Below, piece by piece: positions 12,201 through 21,190 of a DNA stretch of 64,000 nt; positions within the stretch are counted from its first letter, which is position 1, and each line of letters begins with the position of its first letter. A program made the position numbers and the translations under genes. The notes below the pieces were generated by a model. It was not told the DNA's origin, did not search any database, and worked only from the letters and a program-made list of their open reading frames with translations. This DNA is from Bretschneidera sinensis (taxonomy: Eukaryota; Streptophyta; Magnoliopsida; Brassicales; Akaniaceae). Where the stretch lies: positions 43,792,501 to 43,856,500 of the forward strand of contig CM043697.1 of NCBI GenBank assembly GCA_023935145.1, in the 5' to 3' direction.

Positions 12201-14730
12201 GATCAGACTCCAAAATGGCATTTACTTCCTCGAGTAATTTATCTAAACCCAAGTCCTCTCCAAAGTGAGCAAAGCATGCCTCCATGGGATCCTCAATGCT
12301 TGATTCATCCACAGTATCCTCAAGAATCTCCTCTATCAAGCATACATCTCTCATTTCATCATATTCCAGTGGTTGCCTAGTGATATCAAAAATGTTCAAC
12401 TCCACTGTCATATTTCCGAAGGAGATCTTCATCACCCCTGTCCTACAATTGATTAGGGCGTTAGCCGTGGCTAAGAATGGTCGCCCTAGAATCACCGGTA
12501 TTTGAATCCCTACATTCTGAACCGGTTCTGTGTCAAGCACAATAAAATCCACGGGGAAATAGAACTTATCCACTTTTATCAAAACATCCTCAACTATCCC
12601 CCGTGGTCTTTTCACTGACCTGTCAGCCAATTGAAGCGTCGTGGTTGTGGGCTTCAATTCTCCTAACCCCAACTGCACATAAACTGAGTAGGGTAGAAGA
12701 TTCACACTCGCCCCTAGATCCAAAAGGGCCCTCTCAATATGGCTGACTCCTATTGTGCAAGAGATGGTAGGACACCCCGGGTCCTTATACTTGATAGGTA
12801 ACTTGCACTGAAGGATTGAACTGACCTGCTCGGTCAAAAATGCCTTCTTTGGGACATTCGTCCTCCTCTTGATAGTGACCAAGTCCTTTAAAAACTTGGC
12901 ATATGATGGCACTTGATGGATGGCATCCAAAAATGGGATATTGATATGGACTTGCTTGAATACCTCCAAAATTTCTTCATACTTCCCTCCTTTCTTGGGC
13001 GCCTGTAATCTCTCGGGGTAAGGTGCTCTAGGTACAAACGACCTAGGAGGGTCTTTCTCAGTAGGTGTGGCTGTAGATGGCTCAGCATCTCTCTTCTCTG
13101 TGTTGCCACTCCCTTGCCCTTGCTGCATAGCAGGGCTCTCTTCTACTTGATTGTCCACTTGTCTCCCAGACCTCAGTGTGACAATCGACTGTACTTGTTC
13201 CTCCCCGTGCGTAGGAGTTGATGAACTCTCAACCATAAATTGTCCTTTTGGGTTTTGCACGGGCTGACTGGGGAACTTTCCTTTCTCTCTCTCACCCAAG
13301 TGGCTTGCAATTTGCCCTATTTGACTCTCTAGCTTGGCAATTGCTTGGGTGTTTACCATTGTTGCACTCCTCACATCGCTCATATTTTGGCTAGTCGCCT
13401 TCATGAATTCCTTGAGGGTGTCCTCAAGCGACTGTGAAACTGGCGCTGGTGTTTGAGCGGGTGCATGGTAAGCAGGTGAAGGTGCTGGATGGGCAGAACG
13501 ACCATGATTAGGAATTTGTGGGGCAAATCCGGGAGGATATTGATTTTGAGCATGATGAGAGGATCCTCCCTGATTCATTGGTTGGTTCTGTCTCCATGAA
13601 AAATTTGGGTGGTTCCGCCACCCTGGATTGTACGTCTCAGAGTACGATCCATTTGACTGCCTTCGAAAGTCATTGAAAGCATTTACTTGTTCCATAGGAT
13701 ACTCGGCACAAGCCGGCATTGATGGGCAATTCTGTGCTAGATGCATGGGACTAGCACAGATGGAACAGCTTTCAACATTGAATGTGTTGGCAGCATTAAT
13801 GGATTGGCTCACAGTGAGAGCGTCAATCTTCTTAGTTAGGGCATCTAACTTTATCCTCAAATCAGCGTCCTCTCGGACCTCATAGATGCCTCCCCTCTTA
13901 GGAGCACGAATGGATTTATCTCGACAGCTTGAAAAATCCCACTGCTGTGAGTTGTCGGACAACTTGTCCAACGCCATATATGCTTCGTCTCCTGTCAGAC
14001 TCAAGAATGCCCCCCCATTCATAGACTCGATCATGCTACGGTTGGGTTGAGTCAACCCTTGGTAGAAGAATTGAACGAGTCTCCACTTTTCATATCCATG
14101 TGGAGGGCATCTGATCAGTAACTCTTTAAAGCGCTCCCAGCTTTCAGAGAACTTCTCATCCTCGTCCTGAGTGAAAGAGCTAATCTCCTTACGGCACTCA
14201 TTCACTCTAGACATTGGGAAAAACTTATGATAGAATTTGCTAAGCAGGTTTTCCCAAGATGTAATAGACCCGGGCGTGTTGGAATCCAACCACGCCCTAG
14301 CTCTATCGTGAAGGGAGAAAGGGAAGAGTCGAAGATGGACTGACTCCTCAGAGAAGTTCTGGAATTTGAATGTAGCACAAATGTCTTTGAACTTCTTCAC
14401 ATGACTATAAGGATTTTCAAGATCTAAGCCATGGAATGAGGGTAGGAGTTGGATAACATGTGGCTTCAAATCAAAGTGTGTGGCATTGGTTGGTGGCAAC
14501 ACTATGCAGGAAGATGAGTTAGTCGCAACGGGTGCGAACAAATCCCTAAGGGATGTAGTGGAGTCCACGTTCCAAGCTCTAGGTTGCTCTACATGTTCAG
14601 GTTGATTAAAATTTTCTCCCATCTCAACAGTCTCTCTCTCAACTAGTGCTCTTTTCTGCCTCCTAAGAGTTCTTTCTAAGTCGGGATCTAAATGTGTCAA
14701 ATCTAAGTTCAAGGATCTCCGACCAAGCAT
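9244..14730 (-). CDS. Athila gag-pol polyprotein, 1828 aa, intact
   Basis: This is one uninterrupted frame. Residues about 60-260 are the Athila-type gag domain ([13 protein letters not shown]). A CX2CX4HX4C zinc knuckle is at 322-335. The aspartic protease motif DLGAS is at 671-675 and LGRPF at 748-752. Reverse transcriptase runs about 975-1150 with FMDD at 1106-1109. RNase H is about 1250-1370 with acidic residues D1255, E1296 and D1321. Integrase has a zinc-binding H1466/H1471/C1502/C1505 finger and the DD35E triad D1534, D1593 and E1629. The start is the first Met of the frame, about 150 nt after the primer site. No stop or frameshift is present, unlike every other retroelement here. The protein would package, copy and insert the element's RNA. 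An env-like product is not encoded. Confidence 0.95.
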   Translation of the reverse strand: MLGRRSLNLDLTHLDPDLERTLRRQKRALVERETVEMGENFNQPEHVEQPRAWNVDSTTSLRDLFAPVATNSSSCIVLPPTNATHFDLKPHVIQLLPSFHGLDLENPYSHVKKFKDICATFKFQNFSEESVHLRLFPFSLHDRARAWLDSNTPGSITSWENLLSKFYHKFFPMSRVNECRKEISSFTQDEDEKFSESWERFKELLIRCPPHGYEKWRLVQFFYQGLTQPNRSMIESMNGGAFLSLTGDEAYMALDKLSDNSQQWDFSSCRDKSIRAPKRGGIYEVREDADLRIKLDALTKKIDALTVSQSINAANTFNVESCSICASPMHLAQNCPSMPACAEYPMEQVNAFNDFRRQSNGSYSETYNPGWRNHPNFSWRQNQPMNQGGSSHHAQNQYPPGFAPQIPNHGRSAHPAPSPAYHAPAQTPAPVSQSLEDTLKEFMKATSQNMSDVRSATMVNTQAIAKLESQIGQIASHLGEREKGKFPSQPVQNPKGQFMVESSSTPTHGEEQVQSIVTLRSGRQVDNQVEESPAMQQGQGSGNTEKRDAEPSTATPTEKDPPRSFVPRAPYPERLQAPKKGGKYEEILEVFKQVHINIPFLDAIHQVPSYAKFLKDLVTIKRRTNVPKKAFLTEQVSSILQCKLPIKYKDPGCPTISCTIGVSHIERALLDLGASVNLLPYSVYVQLGLGELKPTTTTLQLADRSVKRPRGIVEDVLIKVDKFYFPVDFIVLDTEPVQNVGIQIPVILGRPFLATANALINCRTGVMKISFGNMTVELNIFDITRQPLEYDEMRDVCLIEEILEDTVDESSIEDPMEACFAHFGEDLGLDKLLEEVNAILESDPQESKEEEEKVSPEPQQKELKPLPDNLKYKFLGPAHCLPVIIASDLGEAQEEKLLDVLREHKEAIGWTIEDIKGISPSVVMHRIHLEEDAKPSREPQRRLNPAMQEVVRAEVIKLLDAGIIYPISDSKWVSPIHVVPKRAGLTVVKNKDDELVPTRVQSGWRVCIDYRKLNTATRKDHFPLPFIDQMVERLAGHEYYCFLDGYSGYNQVPMDPEDQEKTTFTCPFGTFAYRRMPFGLCNAPATFQRCMVSIFSDMVERFLEIFMDDFSVFGSTFEECLHRLSLVLVRCKEKNLVLNWEKCHFMVKQGIVLGHIVSHRGIEVDKAKVDLISSLPPPRTVKEVRSFLGHAGFYRRFIQNFSKIARPLCKLLQKDAPFLFDEDCKKAFGDLKEILTSTPIIQPPNWGVPFEIMCDASDYAVGAVLGQRVDKLPHAIYYASRTLNDAQLNYSTTEKELLAVVFALDKFRSYLLGSKVIIYSDHAALKYLFSKKDAKSRLIRWILLLQEFDIEIRDKKGSENVVADHLSRLIVEFSEAATPISETFPDEQLMHIAHSPAPWFADIVNYLVTGHMPLHWGRQDKSKFLAMVKHFFWDDPYLFKYCPAQVIRRCIPEHDQSNVIAFCHDHACGGHFSAKKTAAKILQCGFYWPTLFRDSHTYCISCERCQKLGSLSRRNMMPLNPILIVEIFDVWGIDFMGPFPNSFGYLYILVAVDYLSKWVEAVACKTNDHRVVVQFLKDTIFARFGTPRAIISDGGKHFCNKIFEQLMKKYCITHKVATPYHPQTSGQVEISNREIKHILEKTVNPTRKDWSLRLTDALWAYRTAFKTPIGMSPYRIVYGKACHLPVELEHRAYWAVKQLNFNLSKAGSQRKLQLNELEELRNDAYECARSYKAQMKKTHDQNILRRAFEPGQRVLLYNSRLHLFPGKLKSRWSGPFIIRSIFPHGAIEIEDPKNGNTFKVNGQRLKPFLELRSPDIETILLEDPSYSD

Positions 14731-14789
14731 GCACTAACAGAAAAATAATGAGATACTAACCAGCAGAAGCAACAGAATAAAGCAAACAA

Positions 14790-14820
<31 letters not shown>

Positions 14821-14877
14821 CTAACTAGTAGAAAAATAAAATCAATTCAGACCAAAAATTTTCACAAACAAAACAAT
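14731..14877 (-). other. Athila 5' leader between primer site and gag start
   Basis: This short untranslated segment has a long T run (about 14790-14816 on the + strand) that would be an A-rich tract in the RNA just upstream of the start codon. No ORF is seen. Confidence 0.7.
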
Positions 14878-14895
14878 TCCCCGGCAACGGCGCCA
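14878..14895 (-). promoter_or_regulatory. Primer binding site for tRNA-Asp
   Basis: The + strand tccccggcaacggcgcca equals the 3' end of plant tRNA-Asp(GTC) plus CCA, by recall, over 18 nt. It lies six bases from the 5' LTR. This is the primer type usual in the Athila clade. It is not a tRNA gene because only the 3' end is present. Confidence 0.85.
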
Positions 14896-15716
14896 AAAAC
14901 TTGTTGTGAGTTTTAATTTACTCGCAAGCGCACGAGTCGTTTGCAGTATAGCGTGTGCAAGTGCGAGGTCGAATCCACAGGGAATTGCGTTGTGAAAATA
15001 TAATTTTTAATCTAAACTAACTCTATTTTAACCTAGTTCCAAATTTCAGAATGATATTGCAAAATAAATTAAAACTAAATTAAATTGATTAAAAAAAAAC
15101 TAATAAAAAGCACTAAGGTTTCCGAATCCACCCCACCGAAGTTAAGCATACATGTTCTAAAAATATAGCCTATCAAAACATTCAATGAATCCAACTATAA
15201 GACAAAAAACAAAGAATATCCCAACTAAACCAAAAGCACCCGATGTATCCGCTCTTAACAAATCACAAAGGGAATCCAATTTAATCGAAAAGCATTCAAT
15301 GTATCCATCAGATGAAACACAAAGAAAATCCAACAGACAATTTAAACTCAATCAATTATAAGATTAACTCAAATAATTGACAGAACATTTATACTAAAAA
15401 ATTGTCAGATTTGTACAAGCAAATCTGAACTACTACGCCAAACAACGGCGGGGCTTCATCTTCAACCTTAGCTGAAGAGTCTAGCCACTCATAATTATAA
15501 AACTATAATAACAAGTACTAAACATTTAAACTAAAACAACTGAATATAAATAAATAAATAAACAACTTTACATGAGAGAAATTCCACTCGCTGACGGGCG
15601 GCGCTTCCCCTCGTGGTAGCAATGCCTTCGGGATCCACCAGAATGCTGGCAGAAGTCCACCGGTAAACACCAAAGTGGCTTAGGAATTGTACATTGGATT
15701 ATGAAGCCAAATGGTG

Positions 15717-15724
15717 TTTATATA
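15717..15724 (-). promoter_or_regulatory. Athila TATA box
   Basis: The minus strand reads CCCCTATATAAACACC. It lies about 55 bp downstream of the CGATCG cluster in element orientation, which places the cluster at a promoter-proximal site. The equivalent in the other LTR is 7489-7496. Confidence 0.65.
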
Positions 15725-15778
15725 GGGGAAGACCCGGAGTAAAACAGGTTGCAGAAACGATGTGGGATACAGGCCCGT

Positions 15779-15980
15779 GTGCGCTCGATCGCAGGTACGA
15801 TCGATCGCATGTCTTGTGCGCACGATCTCATGTGCGCTCGATCGCATGTCTGTTGCGATCGATCGCAGATGCACTGATCTTCAAATATTTCGATGTGGGA
15901 TGTTGACCTTGCGCTCGTTCAAAGGCAGGTGCGCTCGAGCGCTGGTGCGCTCGATCGCATGTCTGTTGCGATCGAGCGCA
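15779..15980. repeat. CGATCG palindrome cluster in 5' LTR (promoter-proximal)
   Basis: This block carries about eight CGATCG sites; one 20-bp unit present in the other LTR is missing. The composition is CG-rich against an AT-rich background, and its placement upstream of the TATA box suggests an enhancer or a methylation target. The function is inferred, not shown. Confidence 0.85.
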
Positions 15981-16151
15981 ATGTCTCCAGAAGCTTCAAA
16001 TCAACCTGAAATGCTGCACTTTCTCCACAAAGCTGTAAAAACACACAAAACACAAGAAAAACGTAAAATAGAGTAAAATAATACTAACTAAGAGCATAAC
16101 AAATATAAGTTAAGGGTCTAAAATATGCAATATTTTAGACTCATCACTACC

Positions 16152-16821
16152 TAACCATGCTGGTCGTGCTTACTAATATGGAAGTAAGCTTTGAAAACAT
16201 TTATATTCATTAGTCCCTACACATCCATGCAGATGTATATGAACACGGTAATCAAACGCACTGAGTTGGGCACTAACTGGCATAACACTATGTCAAAATA
16301 CCTCAAAACCATGCAGAATAAATGGTGAAAGGGGAATCTAAGCCCATCCTTCAAGTTTTGGCTCGGGAGGGCATCACAAACTCTCTCTCCTACACTAGTA
16401 TTCCTAAAAAATACTCCTCTAGAATCTGGTATTCACGTCTAATAACCTCGAGTTCCTCTACTTCTAACTTATTCGGCATAAAATTTACCCCATATGACCA
16501 TTGTACCCTTTATTCCACCCTCATGTCTTCCCTAAGCTCAGCAAGGACATTATCCTCCTCATTCTCAGAAGAAGAGTCCTCTTCCTCATCCTCCTCCTCT
16601 TCCTCTCCCTCATAGGGAACCATTGCCAATGGTCCCTCTCAACCATTATCGCCTCCCAAGGCTTCACCCTTACTCAAGGCATGGTCTAAACCCATGGCCT
16701 TGTTCAGTTCCCTAAACAGTTCCTTACTATCCCCACTACCACTACAACTATCACTAGACCTATCATGATAACTACCTACATAAGACATTATAAAAGTGAA
16801 AAAGAAAGAACTCACCAACAA
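16152..16821 (-). pseudogene. Tat antisense ORF, 5' part (other side of Athila insertion)
   Basis: Reading begins at Met 16821 or at the later Met of MSYVGSYHDRSSDS. It passes a Ser/Gly/Asp region (SDSCSGSGDSKELFRELN), a stop at 16639, an acidic run of mainly Glu, Asp and Ser (about 16545-16615), then NFMPNKLEVEELEVIRREYQ and further stops. An acidic, low-complexity N-terminus followed by a conserved domain suits the antisense ORF of Tat elements. Removing the Athila element and one CTACC copy rejoins this with 5300-6669. A symmetric TATA-like CTTATATAAG at 17075-17084 could have served as its promoter. Confidence 0.55.
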
Positions 16822-16930
16822 AGTAGATCACCATAGAAGCAACTCTGACTACTCAACTGAATCCAACCTCGAACAAGCTCCAATATCTTAAACCTTTTCC
16901 AAATGATCGTCATCTCTTATTGAAAAAAAA

Positions 16931-17030
16931 CTCTGAGAGCTCTCAAACTTTGGCAGACTTCAAGGTCTCTCAAACTTTGGTAAACTCCGAGGGCTCTCAA
17001 ACTTTGGAAGGCTCTGAGAGCTCTCAAGAT
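16931..17030. repeat. 27-bp tandem repeat, about 3.5 copies
   Basis: The unit is close to CTCTGAGAGCTCTCAAACTT plus TGGCAGA, repeated with small changes. It lies in the Tat 3' untranslated region. Confidence 0.75.
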
Positions 17031-17287
17031 TTTCTTTCTAAGTGCAAATGAGTGAGGTAAAGAAATGAGAGTTTCTTATATAAGAGTTTATGTGTGATCT
17101 AAGAGGGAAATTAACTCCATCCCCAGCAGTAAAGTCCTGATGTTTCATATAATAAAGGGTAGATACCACCGTTTCATTCCCCAAGGCAACTGAAACACGT
17201 ACCGTCAAGGGTATACACCGTCTTTCCATTCCCCAAAACAACAGTACAACACTCTAGCATTAAATACCCTTGCAGAATATTTTGCAA

Positions 17288-17435
17288 CAGCCTAAAGGCC
17301 TTCTGTAGGCCCAAAGCAAAATAGGCAGTCCAAAGGCCTTCTATGAGCCCAAAGCAAAAAGACAGTCCAAAGGCCTTCTATAGGCCTAAAGTAAAAGGAA
17401 TAGCCCAAAAGTCCTCTGTGAACTCAAAAATGGGA
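17288..17435. repeat. About 38-bp tandem repeat, 4 copies
   Basis: The repeated core is CCAAAGGCCTTCTATAGGCC followed by an A-rich AAAGCAAAA spacer. Copies vary from 37 to 39 bp. This is a second independent array in the same 3' untranslated region. Confidence 0.75.
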
Positions 17436-17499
17436 CCGCCCAATAAACTACGCAGGTCTAACATCCCACAGGTCAACTTCTCTGTAGAAAATTTCCAAG

Positions 17500-18215
17500 G
17501 CCGAGTATTTTGACAAAGCTTCAGATGCTCGGTCCCACGTCTCTAAGGCTGAGCATTTTGACTAAGCTTTATATGTTCGATCCCACGTCTCCAAAGCCAA
17601 GCATTTTGATTGGGCTTCATATGTTCGGTCCCACGTCTCCAAGGCTGAGCATCTTTACGGAGCTTCATATGCTCGGTCTCACGTCTCTAAAGCCAAGCAT
17701 CTTGACTGAGCTTTATATGTTCGGTCCCATATCTCCAAGGTCGAGCATCTTGACTAAGTCTCATATGTTCAGTCTCATGTCTCCAAGGCCGAGCATCTTA
17801 ACTAAGCCTCATATGGTCGGTCACACGTCTCCAAGGCCGAGCATCTTGACTAAGCCTCATATGCTTGGTCTCACGTCTCTAAGGCCGAGCATTTTGACTA
17901 AGCCTCATATATTTGGTCCCATGTCTCCAAGGCCAAGCATCTTAACTAAGCCTCATATGATTGGTTATACGTCTCCAAAGCCGAGCATCTTAACTAAGCC
18001 TCATATGCTCGGTCCCATATTTCCAAGGTCGAGTATCTTAACTATGCCTCATATGTTTGATCCCACGTCTCTAAGGTCGAGCATCTTTACTAATAAACAT
18101 ATACTCGGTCTCATATCTCCAAGGCCGAGAATCTTGGCTAAGCTCCATATGGTCGGTCCCACGTCTCCAAGGCCGAGCCTCTTGACTTACCCTCATATGC
18201 TCGGACCTACACGCG
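17500..18215. repeat. 48-bp tandem repeat array, about 15 copies
   Basis: Each unit contains CCAAGGCCGAGCATCTTGAC followed by TAAGCCTCATATGCTCGGTC and CCACGTCT. Copies differ at several sites, so the array is not recent. Because 48 is a multiple of three and the unit lacks stops in one + frame, a 245-codon ORF (17510-18247) appears with a 16-residue repeat; it is a shadow of the array. Tandem arrays between the antisense ORF and 3' LTR are a known property of Tat elements and a known source of satellite DNA. Confidence 0.9.
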
Positions 18216-18280
18216 AGACCAATAAAAACCTCATTCTACTTCCTTAAACACATAAATATACCTAAGGAAGTGGGAGCTTC

Positions 18281-18780
18281 TGATGTAGGGGAAAATTCCT
18301 TCTCCAATGATCTGATGACACGTGGACAATTTACCCACCAACGAAGATTGAACACGTGGATGATTAAAATCTCCATAACAAATCATGAGGCTGCTATAAT
18401 GGCAATGTCTATGAATGACACATGGAAGAACCCATCATGAGGTCGTTATCACTAATAAATTTTTCACGCATAAGAACCTAGGCAGTATTTTAGGGATCGC
18501 GTCATCCCTAAGCAAATAACAGATTTGATTCCCTAAACGGATCACTGGTATAAAAAAGGGGTCCAAGGTACGCAAAAATTAAGCTATTCATTACTAAACA
18601 CTATCACTGCTACTATTACTCCTATCATTTTTCTCTCTCAAAACCCTATACTAACAAAGAAATCGAAGAGTCCTCGGAGGTACCACCCCCCTCTTCCTCA
18701 TGTGTCCCTTTAGATCATCGTTTTCCTTGTGTAGATCCAACAATTCAGCCCTCCGACCCGACAGCAGATTTTTAGCATCA
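18281..18780 (+). mobile_element. 3' LTR of the Tat element (500 bp)
   Basis: It begins TGATGTAGGGG and ends TTTTAGCATCA, giving matched TGATG/CATCA termini. It is preceded by a purine-rich GGAAGTGGGAG tract at 18265-18275, a fair polypurine tract. A TATA box (TATAAAAAA) is at 18549-18557 on the + strand, in agreement with the direction of the Tat pol at 3052-5001. The 5' LTR is not in the window, so the pair cannot be compared. Confidence 0.7.
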
Positions 18781-18978
18781 ACATATATGTCTGTTATTTT
18801 ATCTATTCCTCTTTTTAACCGAAAAGAGAAAATATGCTTTACTCTCCCTTATTTCTTCATTCTAATTTTTAAATTCTAAACAAATAAAAGGTAACACCCT
18901 TTCTTTTCATCTCATCTTTGTGCATTCGTTGCTTTAAATACTGATCTTTCTTCCCCTCTAAACTAATGCACCCACTAC
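18781..18978. other. Spacer, no feature seen
   Basis: AT-rich DNA between the Tat LTR and a TIR element. Nothing recognisable. Confidence 0.5.
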
Positions 18979-19576
18979 TAGGGTTGAGCATCCAACTAGG
19001 TGGAACCGTCAACTTGATTCAAATGAATGCAATGTGTTAAGTTTTAAAGAAACTGGATTAGGTTTTGGTTGAGAAATTAGTGAATCCATTGGGTTGGATT
19101 AGGTCACAAGTTCAAAAAAATTCAACCTGACTCAAACCGGTAACCAAGTCATTATATAAATTAGTTTTTATATATTTATATATTTAATATTTGTAAGTTG
19201 TGCTATATTGGCAATAAAGCTTTAAAGAATTTAATTCATAAAGTACCTCCAAAATTTAATAATATATTTACTTTTGTATAGTTTTGCATTAATAAAATTT
19301 TTTGAACTTTGCAAGATTTAATAATATTTTTAAGGATTTGATTTTTGAATATAATAAATAGTAAATTGTTGTAATAGAATATTTTTTTAATATAATATAT
19401 TTGAATTATTTTTTAAATAAAAAAATTAAAATGATAACTCAAATCGATTTTATGAATTAAGTTGAGTTAGGATTTGATAGGTTCGTAAATTGAGCTAAGT
19501 TGATATTTCTCAAACCCAATATATCGGATTGAATTGAATTTTTAAGCTAATTCTATTTAAATTGTTGTTCATCTTT
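18979..19576. mobile_element. hAT-like nonautonomous TIR element, copy 1 (eroded)
   Basis: It opens with TAGGGTTGAGCAT and has subterminal GGGTTGGATTAGG blocks followed by CAACCTGACTCAAACCGGTA. It ends near TGTTCATCTTT, a degraded inverted match. It shares ends and subterminal motifs with copies at 29984 and 38874. No target duplication was found and no transposase is present. Confidence 0.5.
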
Positions 19577-20196
19577 CTACAATCTGGTAGATCCAAATCC
19601 ACGCTAGATCCTCATTTACCTCCAATGCAAACACGTAACTTAAATCGCACAGATGGCCAACCTGTTTATTAGTTGACGTGGCAAACTATTAATTGAGATC
19701 TTACGAACCCTGTGCTTCTTAGAACACAGGAGATCATTACTGTATATATGAATTTTTTTAATCTTTCTATATCTCCTTAGTCCTTTGTCATGGAGTATTC
19801 CTAGATTGGAATTTCACATTTATAAAAAGAAAAAAAAAATGGAGTTTCACATAGAAAAGATAAAAGATAAAAAAAAAAAAGGATAATGAAAGAAAATTAA
19901 CAAACAAACAAATGAAGTAACAACTAACAAGTACACAACGAACCAGCAAACCTCTCTCTCCCTCCTTCCTCTTGATCACCGACACTGTAGCTGAGGTTAA
20001 CCATAACTTTCGTTTGATCTTCAATCCATGGCTTCTTGATCAGGTATTTGTCCTAATTTTCTCCTCTCTCCTTTTTCCTTGAAAAATCCTTGATCCCGTT
20101 GTCATATATTGCATATTGGTTTTGGAATTCGGTTTTTTTTTCTGTATCTTCATTTTATATGCCGTTTGGTGATGAGAAAACAAATGGAGAAACTGT

Positions 20197-20236
<40 letters not shown>

Positions 20237-21190
20237 TTTAAATGATTTTGGTTTCATAAATTGAAAATATCACCTTATATAATTCTTTTTTTATATGTAA
20301 AATTGTATTAACAAATCACCTTAATTAATTCGGACGGTTGCGTTTAGCTTAAATATTGGACCACTTGAGTAGAATTTGTCTTTACATTTTTCTTGTTGAT
20401 TTTCTTTTCAAATTTGGTAAAGGAGATTTTTACGGATCATCTTGATCAGTTCATTGAATAGAAATCTCGTGATTCTGCGTTTGATGTATGCTATAATCAA
20501 ATAGAATAGTATAGATCTTTTCGATTTTGTGTTGGTTTAAGTGTTCTTTTTCTCGATATATCCCTGGTTCTTGTTGTTAATGTTCTGCATTTTGTTGCAG
20601 GAATATCGATTGAGAGATATCAACCGGAGACGTGATTGGATCATATGAACTGCTTACTTGGTTGGTTTGGTTCTCTAGCTATTGATTTAGATGTACTGTT
20701 TTTGCATGTTTTTAGGCCGAACAAACTCATTGGCAGATTTACAGAGGTTAGCGTCACTACATTTCCTTTTTTCTGCTTCTTAGTCATAAGATTGATTAAA
20801 GTGCAAACTTCTGTTCTTGATTTTGATTTTGCCCGGTGGTTATTGCAAGTTTCTGTTTGGTTACAGAAATATTTTCGATGAAGAACCTTGAAGTTAAAAC
20901 AATTTCTGCTATGTAGCACTAGAATCTAATAAACTGCAGTTTATTTGCTAATTGAGTTTATTATCTCACTTTTTGTTGTAAAGCACAATAATTCAAACTT
21001 TCTTTTCTTCTATATTCTGTAAATTTGCTGTGTTTTCTAATTTCTAGGAAGATAAAATTGTGAAAATCTTGGCTTTAAGTTCAAGGTATTGAACTCCTTC
21101 GCAGGTAAGACTGAATTCTGCAGGTATTGGAACTGTTGATTTGTTATTGCATTGGATTTACAAGCTGGGAAAAGGAGAATATAGGTTAAT
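19577..21190 (+). other. Upstream and 5' untranslated region of the MUB gene
   Basis: The region probably holds the promoter and one or more 5' UTR exons. A likely donor GGTATTTG follows CTTCTTGATCA near 20041, and an acceptor TTTGTTGCAG ends at about 20600. A four-codon uORF (ATG GCT TCT TGA) starts near 20026, just before that donor. A CT run lies in the presumed intron. The exact transcript start and 5' exons cannot be fixed by eye. Confidence 0.4.
20199..20233. repeat. (CT)n microsatellite, about 17 units
   Basis: A perfect CT run in the presumed first 5' UTR intron of the MUB gene, near its 5' end. CT tracts near plant promoters are common, and such runs are often length-variable. Confidence 0.95.

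Larger units (their letters stand above)
6675..16146 (-). mobile_element. Complete, young Athila-type Ty3/gypsy retrotransposon
   Basis: The element is 9472 bp, bounded by direct LTRs that begin TGTTGTGAG and end ACTCATCA on the + strand. It is flanked by a perfect 5-bp target duplication CTACC (6670-6674 and 16147-16151). On the minus strand the order is 5' LTR (14902-16146), primer site for tRNA-Asp, gag-pol ORF (14730-9244), 1.3 kb without a long ORF, polypurine tract, 3' LTR (6675-7938). By my reading the LTRs differ by one substitution, one 1-nt indel and one 20-bp indel, which implies recent insertion. The gag, reverse transcriptase and primer type point to the Athila clade. The env-like ORF many Athila elements carry is absent. 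All catalytic residues I checked are present, so it may still be competent. Confidence 0.95.
14902..16146 (-). repeat. Athila 5' LTR (1245 bp)
   Basis: This is the direct copy of 6675-7938. It differs by loss of one 20-bp unit in the CGATCG block near 15790, one added A near 15400, and C to A at the equivalent of 7153. It drives minus-strand transcription of the element. Confidence 0.95.

Noticed and set aside
9850..13885. Several + strand ORFs of 60-98 codons
   Set aside because: Antisense shadows of the Athila gag-pol frame.
14878..14895. tRNA-Asp gene
   Set aside because: Only the 18-nt 3' end with CCA is present, at an LTR border; it is a primer site.
17500..18215. Possible CRISPR-like array
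   Set aside because: Units abut without unique spacers and the DNA is plant nuclear.
17510..18247. 245-codon ORF with a 16-residue repeat
   Set aside because: It is the translation of a 48-bp tandem array whose unit happens to lack stops; no domain, and it lies in a retrotransposon untranslated region.
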